A stretch of 64,000 nt of DNA from Archivesica marissinica (lineage: Eukaryota > Mollusca > Bivalvia > Venerida > Vesicomyidae). Location: assembly GCA_014843695.1 (NCBI GenBank), contig CM026390.1, positions 10,859,890-10,923,889 of the forward strand, read 5' to 3'. Below, piece by piece: positions 23,701 to 35,439 of this stretch. The position numbers and the translations under genes are program-made. Positions within the stretch are counted from its first letter, which is position 1. Every line of letters starts with the position of its first letter. Below the pieces are notes generated by a model. That model had not been told where the DNA came from. It saw only the letters and a program-made list of their open reading frames with translations, and ran no database searches.

Positions 23701-26700
23701 GTCAATATGTCCGTGTATACAGGAATGTACGACGTCCGTGTATACAGGAGTGTACGACGTCCATATGTCCGTGTATACTGGAGTTTACGACGTCCCTATG
23801 TCCGTGTATACTGGAGTGTACGACGTCCATATGTCCGTGTATACAGGAGTGTACGACGTCCATATGTCCGTGTATACTGGAGTTTACGATGTCCCTATGT
23901 CCGTGTATACGGGGGTGTACGACGTCCATATGTCCGTGTATACTGGAGTGTACGACGTCCATATGTCCGTGTAAACTGGAGTGTACGACCTCAATATGTC
24001 CGTGTATACAGGAGTGTACGACGTCCATATGTCCGTGTATAGTGGAGTGTACGACGTCCATATGTCCGTGTATACAGGAGTGTACGACGTCCATATGTCC
24101 GTGTATACAGGAGTGTACGACGTCCGTGTATACAGGAGTGTACGACGTACATATGTCCGTGTATACTGGAGTTTACAACATCCCTATGTCCGTGTATACT
24201 GGAGTTTACGACGTCCCTATGTCCGTGTATACTGGAGTGTACGACGTCCATATGTCCGTGTAAACAGGAGTGTACGACGTCCCTAAGTCCGTGCATACTG
24301 GAGTGTACGACGTCCATATGTCCGTGTATACTGGAGTGTACGACGTCCATATGTCCGTGTATACAGGAGTGTACGACGTCCATATGTCCGTGTATAGGGG
24401 AGAGTACGAGTCCATATGTCCGTGTATACAGGAGTGTACGACGTCCATATGTTCGTGTATAGTGGATTGTACGATGTCCATATGTCCGTGTATACTGAGT
24501 GTACGACGTCCATATGTCCATGTATACAGGAGTGTACGACGTCCCTAAGTCCGTGCATACTGGAGTGTACGACGTCCATATGTCCGTGTATACAGGAGTG
24601 TACGACGTCCATATGTCCGTGTATAGAGGGGTGTACGACGTCCATATTTCCATGAATACAGGAGTGTACGACGTCAATATGTCCGTGTATACAGGAGTGT
24701 ACGACGTTCGTTTATACAGGAGTGTACGACGTCCATATGTATGTGTATACTGGAGTGTACGACGTCCGTGTATACAGGAGTGTACGACGTCCATATATCC
24801 GTGTTTACAGGGGTGTACGAAGTCCCTATGTCCGTGTATACCGGAGTGTAAGACGTCCGTGTATACTGTAGTGTACGCCGTCCATATATCCATGTATACA
24901 GGGGTGTACGACGTTCATATGTCCATGAATACAGGAGTGTACGACGTCAATATTTCCGTGTATACAGGAGTGTACGACGTACATATGTCCGTGTATGCTG
25001 GAGTTTACAACGTCCCTATGTCCGTGTATACTGGAGTTTACGACGTCCCTATGTCCGTGTATACTGGAGTGTACGACGTCCATATGTCCGTGTATACAGG
25101 AGTGTACGACGTCCATATATCCGTGTATACAGGGGTGTAGGACGTCTCTATGTCCGTGTATACCGGAGTGTAAGACGTCCGTGTATACTGTAGTGTACGC
25201 CGTCCATATATCCATGTATACAGGGGTGTACGACGTTCATATGTCCGTGTATACTGGAGTGTACGACGTCCATATGTCCGTGTATACAGGGGTGTGCGAC
25301 GTTCATATGTCCGTGTATACAGGAGTGTACGACGTCCCTAAGTCCGTGCATACTGGAGTGAACGACGTCCATATGTCCGTGTATACAGGAGTCTACGACG
25401 TCCATATGTCCGTGTATACAGGGGTGTACGACGTCCATATGTCCATGAATACAGGAGTGTACGACGTCCATATGTCCGTGTAAACTGGAGTGTACGACGT
25501 TAATATGTCCGTGTATACAGGAGTGTACGACGTCCATATGTCCGTGTATACAGGAGTGTACGAGTCCATATTTCCGTGTAATCTGGAGTGTACGACGTCC
25601 ATATGTCCGTGTATACAGGAGTGTACGACGTCCATATGTCCGTGTATATAGTAGTGTACGACGTCCATATGTCCGTGTATACTGGAGTGTACGACGTCCA
25701 TATGTCCGTGTATACATTAGTGTACGACGTCCATATGTCCGTGTATACAGGAGAGTACGACGTCCCTAAGTCCGTGCATACTGGAGTGAACGACGTCCAT
25801 ATGTCCGTGTATACAGGAGTCTACGACGTCCATATGTCCGTGTATACAGGGGTGTACGACGTCCATATGTCCATGAATACAGGAGTGTACGACGTCAATA
25901 TTTCCGTGTATACAGGAGTGTACGACGTACATATGTCCGTGTATGCTGGAGTTTACAACGTCCCTATGTCCGTGTATACTGGAGTTTACGACGTCCCTAT
26001 GTCCGTGTATACTGGAGTGTACGACGTCCATATGTCCGTGTATACAGGAGTGTACGACGTCCATATATCCGTGTATACAGGGGTGTACGACGTCCATATG
26101 TCCGTGCATACTGGAGTGTACGACGTCCATATGTCCGTGTAAACTGGAGTGTACGACGTTAATATGTCCGTGTATACAGGAGTGTACGACGTCCATATGT
26201 CCGTGTATACAGGAGTGTACGAGTCCATATTTCCGTGTATTCTGGAGTGTACGACGTCCATATGTCCGTGTATACAGGAGTGTACGACGTCCATATGTCC
26301 GTGTATATAGTAGTGTACGACGTCCATATGTCCGTGTATACTGGAGTGTACGACGTCCATATGTCCGTGTATACATTAGTGTACGACGTCCATATGTCCG
26401 TGTATACAGGAGAGTACGAGTCCATATGTCCGTGTATACAGGAGTGTACGACGTCCATATGTCCGTGTATACTGGATTGTACGATGTCCATATGTCCGTG
26501 TATACTGAGTGTACCACGTCCATATGTCCATGTATACAGGAGTGTACGACGTCCCTATGTCCGTGCATACTGGAGTGTACGACGTCCATATGTCCGTGTA
26601 TACTGGAGTGTACGACGTCCATATGTCCGTGTATAGAGGGGTGTAGGACGTCCATATGTCCATGCATACAGGAGTGTACGACGTCAATATGTCCGTGTAT

Positions 26701-29700
26701 ACAGGAGTGTACGACGTCCGTGTATACAGGAGTGTACGACGTCCATATGTCTGTGTATACTGGAGTGTACGACGTCCGTGTATACAGGAGTGTACGACGT
26801 CCATATATCCGTGTATACAGGGGTGTACGGCGTCCCTATGTTCGTGTATACCGGAGTGTAAGACGTCCCTGTATACTCTAGTGTACGCGGTCCATATATC
26901 CGTGTATACTGGAGTGTACGACGTTCATATGTCCGTGTATACAGGGGTGTACGACGTTCATGTGTCCGTGTATACTGGAGTGTACGACGTCCATATGTCC
27001 GTGTATACAGGGGTGTGCGACGTTCATATGTCCGTGTATACAGGAGTGTACGACGTCCATGTATACTGTAGAGTACGCCGTCCATATGTCCGTGTATACT
27101 GGAGGGTACGACGTCCGTGTATACTGTAGAGTACGCCGTCCATATGTCCGTGTATACTGTAGTGTACGACGTCCGTGTATACTGTAGAGTACGCCATCCA
27201 TATGTCCGTGTATACTAGAGTGTACGACGTCCATATGTCCGTGTATACTGGAGTGTACGACGACCATATGTCCGTGTATACTGGAGTGTACGACGTCCAT
27301 ATGTTCGTGTAATCTGAAGTGTACGACGTCCGTATATACTGTAGAGTACGCCGTCTATATGTCCGTGTATACTGGAGTGTACGACGTCCATATGTCCGTG
27401 TATACTGAAGTGTACGACGTCCATGTATACTGTAGAGTACGCCGTCCATATGTCCGTGTATACTGGAGTGTACGACGTCCATATGTCCGTGTATACTGGA
27501 GTGTACCCCGTCCATATGTCCGTGTATACAGGGGTATACGACGTCCGTGAATACGGGAGTGTATACTGGAGTGTACGACGTCCGTGTATTCTGGATTGTA
27601 CGACTTCCGTGTATACTGGAGTGTACGGACGTGTATACTGGAGTGTACGGACGTGTATACTGGAGTGTACGACGTCCGTGTATACTGGAGTGTACGGACG
27701 TGTATACAGGAGAGTACGACGTCCATATGTCCGTGTATACTGGAGTCTACGACGTCCCTATGTCCGTGTATACTGGAGTGTACGACGTCCATATGTCCGT
27801 GTATACAGGAGTGTACGACGTCCATATGTCCGTGTATATAGTAGTGTACGACGTCCATATGTCCGTGTATACTGGAGTGTACGACGTCCATATGTCCGTG
27901 TATACATTAGTGTACGACGTCCATATGTCCGTGTATACAGGAGAGTACGAGTCCATATGTCCGTGTATACAGGAGTGTACGACGTCCATATGTCCGTGTA
28001 TACTGGATTGTACGATGTCCATATGTCCGTGTATACTGAGTGTACGACGTCCATATGTCCATGTATACAGGAGTGTACGACGTCCCTATGTCCGTGCATA
28101 CTGGAGTGTACGACGTCCATATGTCCGTGTATACTGGAGTGTACGACGTCCATATGTCCGTGTATAGAGGGGTGTAGGACGTCAATATGTCCATGCATAC
28201 AGGAGTGTACGACGTCAATATGTCCGTGTATACAGGAGTGTACGACGTCCGTGTATACAGGAGTGTACGACGTCCATATGTCTGTGTATACTGGAGTGTA
28301 CGACGTTCGTGTATACAGGTGTGTACGACGTCCATATATCCGTGTATACAGGGGTGTACGACGTCCCTATGTTCGTGTATACCGGAGTGTAAGACGTCCC
28401 TGTATACTCTAGTGTACGCGGTCCATATATCCGTGTATACTGGAGTGTACGACGTTCATATGTCCGTGTATACTGGAGTGTACGACGTCCATATGTCCGT
28501 GTATACAGGGGTGTGCGACGTTCATATGTCCGTGTATACAGGAGTGTACGACGTCCATGTATACTGTAGAGTACGCCGTCCATATATCCGTGTATACTGG
28601 AGTGTACGACGTCCGTGTAGACTGTCGAGTACGCCTATATGTCCGTGTATACTAGTGTACGACGTCCGTGTATACTGTAGGTACGTTGTGTTGTGTGGTG
28701 TCCATATGTCCGTGTATACTGTAGTGTACGACGTCCGTGTATACTGTAGAGTACGCCATCCATATGTCCGTGTATACTAGAGTGTACGACGTCCATATGT
28801 CCGTGTATACTGGAGTGTACGACGACCATATGTCCGTGTATACTGGAGTGTACGACGTCCATATGTCCGTGTAATCTGAAGTGTACGACGTCCGTATATA
28901 CTGTAGAGTACGCCGTCTATATGTCCGTGTATACTGGAGTGTACGACGTCCATATGTCCGTGTATACTGAAGTGTACGACGTCCATGTATACTGTAGAGT
29001 ACGCCGTCCATATGTCCGTGTATACTGGAGTGTACGACGTCCATATGTCCGTGTATACTGGAGTGTACCCCGTCCATATGTCCGTGTATACAGGGGTATA
29101 CGACGTCCGTGAATACGGGAGTGTATGCTGGAGTGTACGACGTCCGTGTATTCTGGATTGTACGACTTCCGTGTATACTGGAGTGTACGGACGTGTATAC
29201 TGGAGTGTACGGACGTGTATACTGGAGTGTACGACGTCCGTGTATACTGGAGTGTACGGACGTGTATACTGGAGTGTACGACGTCCGTGTATACTGGAGT
29301 GTACGGACGTGTATACTGGAGTGTACGACGTCCGTGTATACTGGAGTGTACGGACGTGTATACTGGAGTGTACGGACGTGTATACTGGAGTGTACGACGT
29401 CCGTGTATACTGGAGTGTACGGACGTGTATACTGGAGTGTACGACCTCCGTGTATATTGGAGTATACGACGTCCGTGTATACTGGAGTGTACGGACGTGT
29501 ATACTGGAGTGTACGGACGTGTATACTGGAGTGTACGACGTGTATTCTGGAGTGTACGACGTCCGTGTATACTGGAATGTACGTCCGTGTATACTGGAGT
29601 GTACGACGTCCGTGTGTACTGGAGTGTACGGACGTGTATACTGGAGTGTACGGACGTGTATACTGGAGTATACGACGTCCGTGTATACTGGAGTGTACGG

Positions 29701-30240
29701 ACGGGTATACTGGAGTGTACGGACGTGTATACTGGAGTGTACGACGTCCGTTTGGAGTGTACGGCGTGTATACTGGAGTGTACGGACGTGTATACTGGAG
29801 TGTACGACGTGTATCTGGAGTGTACGACGTCCGTGTATACTGGAGTGTACGGACGTGTATACTGGAGTGTACGACGTCCGTGTATACTGGAGTGTACGGA
29901 CGTGTATACTGGAGTGTACGGACGTGTATACTGGAGTGTACGACGTCCGTGTATACTGGAGTGTACGGACGTGTATACTGGAGTGTACGGTCGTGTATAC
30001 TGGAGTGTATGGACGTGTATACTGGAGTGTACGACGTCCGTGTATACTAGAGTGTACGGACGTGTTAACTGAAGTGTACGACGTCCGTATATACTGGAAT
30101 GTACGACGTCCGTGTATACTGGAGTGTACGACGTCCGTGTATACTGGAATGTACGATGTCCATGTATACTGGAATGTACGATGTCCGTGTATACTTAAGT
30201 GTACGAAGTCCGTATTCACGAGTATATTGGAGTGTACGGG
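20755..30240. repeat. 33-bp palindrome-rich satellite array
   Basis: About 9.5 kb of tandem repeats. The main unit is 33 bp and strings together the 6-bp palindromes GTATAC, GACGTC and CATATG plus GTGTAC. Eleven codons per unit keep frames open in several phases on both strands, giving protein-like shadows such as VYTGVYDVHMS. Variants that lack the CATATG block (25 bp) or are shorter still (22 bp) dominate from about 29,150 to 30,100. Longer blocks are duplicated at spacings near 960, 1,440 and 1,530-1,560 bp. The whole array lies in the chitinase intron, starting about 75 bp after exon B. Confidence 0.97.
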
Positions 30241-30440
30241 ACACTACGTTCACGTATATAGTATCGGATATCCGGACATCGTATGTATCAATCCCCTTTT
30301 CCACAGTGTTGCTTTAAAGAAAAGAAACTGGTCGGTTTCTGATTATACATTTAATTTCGAAATGCAAGAATTAGATGATTTGAAAGACAAAAATGACTAA
30401 ATCTGGTTTTTAAGAACACATTTATATTTTTAATTAAGTT
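30241..30440. other. Non-repetitive flank of the 33-bp array
   Basis: About 200 bp of AT-rich sequence after the array. A shadow frame runs through it from the array; no recognised gene. Confidence 0.5.
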
Positions 30441-30444
30441 TATT

Positions 30445-30685
30445 TGACATCGCTACCCGTTTCCCATTTGAGCGACGGGCAGTTATCTAACAACACCTTT
30501 ACTGGGCAGGCTACAGCAGTTAACCAGTACTTGGTGCACCAACCCCCGTAAGAAACTGCCAACTTTTTCATATAAATGAGACACGGTCTGAGCGGGGCTC
30601 GAACCCGTGACCATCAGAGATGATAGGTTACAGTGGTATACAAGTCATCGACCTTAACCACTCGACCACGGAGGCGGTCTATGAT
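30445..30685 (-). mobile_element. SINE family B copy
   Basis: On the minus strand a tRNA-like head carries an A-box-like GTGGTCGAGTGGTTAAGG and a B box GGTTCGAGCCC. The body follows, then a tail matching TCGCTCAAATGGG, the same tail domain as SINE family A. The second family B copy is at 51,061-51,290 on the + strand. Confidence 0.85.
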
Positions 30686-30689
30686 ACAC

Positions 30690-31546
30690 TATAGACACTA
30701 TAATACTTATATAGCATTGATAGTGACGGGTGTCATTTTTAAACTTGCTTGGAAATTGGAATGGTCTAAAAACGGTAGGCCTGTGTATAATGTCAAACCT
30801 ATAATGTAGCATAGTGTTCTTATTCCCCCACCCAATAAATGTTGTTAGGTTTGTGGTTTTGAACCGGAATACATTTGTCCAGCGTGTATGTAAAATATGT
30901 ATCCCAATATGTGCACGATTTATTAAATGCTAAAATGAATATTTGATGAATATAATTTTTATTTTCGAAGGACTTATATCCCTTTACAACATAACGTCAT
31001 ATGCGCCTTGAAATCTGATGCTTTCATAACAAGCCGTAAACGGGATGTACGGTAACGTCAGTTGAGAAAAGAGTGTCCATATTAATCAACACATACATAA
31101 ATATAGTTTGCTTTGCCGGAAATTACTATCAGTGACATGTGTATTCCGGAAACTAGTTTTCTAAATCTACAAAAACGTATATTCCTTTTGAGTTACCAAT
31201 CTGTCATCTTGAAGTTTAAGCATGAAATAACAGAGGACAATAAAACCAAACTATATAAATGTCGAAATGGAAACGAGACATTCTAATTAATAGTTGTTAT
31301 TCCGTTTACAGAACACCTAACAACCACGCGCGCGCACTTAAAATCTGACGTCTACAAGAAAATCATAATCGTTGTCGTCAGTCTATCTACCGTAGATGTC
31401 AAACCCCTCGTGGAGATGTAGTCATATTCCTCCTATAATGTCTAATTCAGTAATTGAGTAATTGAGTGTCCCCATTGATATGTAGTGTATATTTCATATT
31501 ATTTACAGACGCTATAATTAGACCAAATGACTATAATTCGATATAT
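30690..31546. other. AT-rich intron sequence
   Basis: About 860 bp without a supported gene or clear repeat on either strand. Confidence 0.55.
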
Positions 31547-31794
31547 ATATACTGGAGAACATAGAAAACACACACTTCCGATAAGTGTACTAGAGGACAT
31601 AGAAAACGCACACTTCGGATAAGTATGTTTTAACTATATAAATATATGGTTTTAAACATTTTGGAATATGTTTAGTTGTTCAGTTTATGTTTTGTAATAA
31701 AGATATATCTTTGATGGAATCCTTCGTATTTCGTGTTCATGTAATAATATTCATATAATGTAGGTGTGCGTTTTCTATATCCTCTAGTATATAT
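31547..31794. mobile_element. MITE-1, copy 2
   Basis: Best preserved copy. The inner left terminus ACTAGAGGACATAGAAAACG mirrors the right terminus GTTTTCTATATCCTCTAGTA. The left terminus is present twice in tandem (31,551 and about 31,590). The interior shares TTTTGTAATAAA and GATGGAATCCTTCGTAT with copy 1. Confidence 0.85.
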
Positions 31795-32070
31795 GTATGA
31801 GGCTTTGTTTTCGTATTGGTTCTAGCATATTAAAATAGGGACGAAGAAAAGAACGATTCGAATGTAAAATTAAAATCAAACTAATGTAAATATTGTTCAC
31901 TGAATTAGCAACCCCTTTTTTTAATAAAAATTAGTTTAAATCATTAAATACATTTAAAATTGGCATATAATTCTCGTTGCCCCGCGTAGAGTACTCTATT
32001 CATGATTCCATGTGTATTTATTTATAGAATTAATTAACGTCTGACTGAATGAGTGTTGTGCAGTTAATAA
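31795..32070. other. AT-rich intron sequence
   Basis: About 275 bp with no recognised feature. Confidence 0.5.
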
Positions 32071-32074
32071 TTAC

Positions 32075-32775
32075 ATGTCTTATGCAAGCATTTCGTATAG
32101 GAGTTACATGTCTTATACAAGCATGTCGTATAGGAGTTACATGTCTTATACAAGCATGTCGTATAGGAGTTACATGTCTTATACAAGCATTTCGTATAGG
32201 AGTTACATGTCTTATACAAGCATGTCGTATAGGAGTTACATGTCTTATACAAGCATGTCGTATAGGAGTTACATGTCTTATACAAGCATTTCGTATAGGA
32301 GTTACATGTCTTATACAAGCATGTCGTATAGGAGTTACATGTCTTATACAAGCATGTCGTATAGGAGTTACATGTCTTATACAAGCATTTCGTATAGGAG
32401 TTACATGTCTTATACAAGCATGTCGTATAGGAGTTACATGTCTTATACAAGCATGTCGTATAGGAGTTACATGTCTTATACAAGCATTTCGTATAGGAGT
32501 TACATGTCTTATACAAGCATGTCGTATAGGAGTTACATGTCTTATACAAGCATGTCGTATAGGAGTTACATGTCTTATACAAGCATTTCGTATAGGAGTT
32601 ACATGTCTTATACAAGCATGTCGTATAGGAGTTACATGTCTTATACAAACATGTCGTATAGGAGTTACATGTCTTATACAAGCATGTCGTATAGGAGGTA
32701 CATGTCTTATACAAGCATGTCGTATAGGAGTTACATGTCTTATACAAACATGTCGTATAGGAGTTACATGTCTTG
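32075..32775. repeat. 33-bp minisatellite with 99-bp higher-order period
   Basis: About 21 units of a 33-bp repeat containing TTACATGTCTTATACAAGCA. One position alternates in threes (ATTTCG, ATGTCG, ATGTCG), giving a 99-bp higher-order unit for most of the array; the last units lose the pattern. Unrelated in sequence to the 33-bp satellite at 20.8-30.2 kb. Confidence 0.96.
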
Positions 32776-32888
32776 CTTAACGAACATGTGTCCACAAATC
32801 GCTTGGATTCTATTTTATATCAAATTAGTTAATTTGGGATGAAATCCATTGTTGATAGCATACGAAGTATTCTAAGTGTGAACGTACC

Positions 32889-33462
32889 TTAAAGCGACAT
32901 AGTACCACAGAAAGCCAAACAAATGCATTTGTCAACGTATAAATGCATTGCTACTACAAATCCATCCGAATACATTCGAACACTAACATTGAATCAATAG
33001 ACAGTGTGTTTGTGGTCAACAAACTTTCAAAAGTGAAAGTAGGATTTCATATAACTGTCATCATCCACGCTCCTGAATTGACGTTTGTTTGTCATTGGAG
33101 TACTTAACGCGTGATACTGTCGTCTAGAGATAACTCAATTAAGATAAATCTACAAATAAATATGCATAGGCACACATGTGAGATATAACGGTAATTTGTA
33201 CAATAATCAGGTTATTCATGGATGTCGACACTATTTACATTATTTTGCTATGTCAACAAACCGTTTGTTTATTAGTTGAAATACTAAATGTGTGAATGAT
33301 CTTAATCACTTTACTACTGATACATTCGATGAACAACAATTAAAGACCGTTTTGACAAACGTAAATAAAGCTACATACTAGATTTGGGGAAAAGTTATAT
33401 CATATAATGGGACATTACATTCTGTAGCAATTTGCGTTTTCACTGATGTAGTGTCGCTTTAA
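32889..33462. mobile_element. TIR element MITE-3, copy 1
   Basis: About 574 bp bounded by inverted TTAAAGCGACA (left, 32,889) and TGTCGCTTTAA (right, ending 33,462). No coding potential. Its central part (about 33,045-33,290) is homologous to 51,870-52,090, where the right end has become a tandem array. Flanking duplications were not resolved. Confidence 0.65.
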
Positions 33463-33754
33463 TTATAGGAGATAATAGCTTAGCTATAGCTTTCGGTTCT
33501 GAGCAATTTTCATTCACTTATCTAAAGTGTGTGTAAAATGTATATGCGTATATGTCCTACCATGTTGTTTTGAAATAAACTGAAATAAAAATGTTAACCT
33601 ATATGCGAGATAATAACTGACAAGTTTATGAACCTCGTGTTGCGATTTTGTTACGAAGAAGAACACTTTATTAGATTATAAGCTATTTCATTGTTTGGTC
33701 TTTAACACTATATGTACAACGAAATTATTATTAATCATATGAATTGGCCGGACT

Positions 33755-34618
33755 AGAGGAGGGAGGGTGGGGATGAACTAGGTGATGGTTGGGATTGGTT
33801 AGATGATAGTGGAGACTGACTAGTAGAGTAGGGTGGGGATGGACTAGGTGATGGTGGGGATGGACTAGAGTATGGTGGGGATGGGCTAGGTGATGGTGGG
33901 GATGGACTAGAGTAGGGTGGGGATGGGCTATGTGATGGTGGGGATGGACTAGAGTAGGGTGGGGATGGGCTATGTGATGGTGGGGATGGACTAGTTAAGG
34001 GTGGGGATGGACTAGGTGATGGTGGGGATGGACTAAAGTAGGGTGGGAATGGACTAGGTGATGGTGGGGATGGACTAGATTAGGGTGGGAATGGGCTAGG
34101 TGATGGTGGGGATGGACTAGGTGATGGTGGAGATGGGCTAGTGATGGTGGGGATGGACTAGAGTAGGGTGGGGATGGGCTAGGTGATGGTGGGATGGACT
34201 AGATTAGGGTTGGGATGGGCTAAGTGATGGTGGGGATGGACTAGAGTAGGTTGGGATGGGCTAGGTGATGGTGGGGATGGACTAGATTAGGGTTGGGATG
34301 GGCTAGGTGATGGTGGGGATGGACTAGAGTAGGGTGGGGTGGGCTAGGTGATGGTGGGGATGGACTAGGTGATGGTGGGGATGGACTAGAGTATGGTGGG
34401 GATGGGCTAGGTGATGGTGGGGATGGACTAGATTAGGGTGGCGATGGGCTAGGTTATGGTGGGGATGGATTAGAGTAGGGTGGGGATTGGGCTGGGTGAT
34501 GGTGGGGATGGACTAGTTAAGGGTTGGGATGGGCTAGGTGATGGTGGGGATGGACTAGAGTAGGATGGGCATGGGCTAGGTAATGGTGGGGATGGACTAG
34601 ATTAGGGTGGGATGGACT
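33755..34618. repeat. G-rich 21/42-bp minisatellite
   Basis: About 860 bp of alternating ~21-bp units, GATGGTGGGGATGGACTAG and TAGGGTGGGGATGGGCTAGG, making a ~42-bp composite. The + strand is strongly G-rich, with repeated GGG/GGGG runs. Related ~85-bp direct repeats lie outside it at 33,298-33,381 and 34,646-34,731. Confidence 0.96.
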
Positions 34619-34645
34619 ACATGAAATGACATTAGCACTTATGAA

Positions 34646-34731
34646 TGATCTTAATCACTTTACTACCGATACCTTCGATGAACAACAATTAAAGATAGTT
34701 TTGACAAACGTAAATAAAGCTACATACTAGA
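34646..34731. repeat. Partial duplicate of MITE-3 interior
   Basis: Near-copy of 33,298-33,381, sharing GATCTTAATCACTTTACTAC and GACAAACGTAAATAAAGCTA. It sits on the far side of the G-rich minisatellite, so the array is flanked by direct repeats. Confidence 0.85.
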
Positions 34732-35439
34732 TTAGTTTAAACATATTTTATTTCCCAATCTAATACATATTGAACAATGCATACATTACACATATCAAGA
34801 CTTAAAACACTGTCGTGACATCATACCTTTGTACTTGCAGTCCATTATTATTATTATTGGACTGCTGTCAAAAGACAGGAGTATTATAATCAATACTACG
34901 CGTATATATACGAAATTAACAATTTTAATTAGTAGGATCGTGTTATATAAGTGTGTGTTTTAAGTAAGATATAAGCCTCAAACTGATCCAATATGTAAAC
35001 TATTGGTACTGTTTTCGACGCTACGCGCCTCACACAGTCCAATATTTTACACATTGTGTCTATTTCGGCTTATATCCTATATACACTAGATTGGTATCGT
35101 TACAGTGGTGTATGCCCATGTGTGAGCAGTGCTCCCGCTTAGTATTTCTTTTCACCAGGCCAGCACTCACTTTCTGCCCACAATCGGTTTAAATTATATA
35201 GAACAGAACAGACATTTTGCCGACCCGGCTTATTTGTCGTTGGTCGGGTCTATTATCCTTGTTGTAGTAGTGTATACAGTTCTTTGGGGAACTCGCTTGC
35301 TGTGGGGTACCGGGGCGGTTCGGTCTATAATTAAAAGATCCAATTCATAATTTAAATTTACGAAAAGTTTAATTCTTATTTATTTAACCTGGTTCAGATT
35401 CTGGATTAGCGTAATGCAACCAGAATATCGGGGTATATA
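34732..35439. other. Intron sequence with one hairpin
   Basis: About 700 bp. At about 34,840-34,870, GCAGTCCA and TGGACTGC form a perfect 8-bp inverted pair around an ATT-rich loop. An open frame at 35,129-35,350 starts at GTG and has one hydrophobic stretch but resembles nothing I recognise. Confidence 0.5.

Noticed and set aside
20718..30400. Dozens of long frames (VYTGVYDVHMS, SICPCIQECTT and similar) as Cys-rich or collagen-like proteins
   Set aside because: All are readings of the 33-bp satellite in different phases. Frames are open on both strands simultaneously and no start, signal peptide or splice context is consistent.
35129..35350. 73-codon frame with a hydrophobic segment as a small membrane protein
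   Set aside because: It starts at GTG rather than ATG, lies in an intron and has no recognised similarity.
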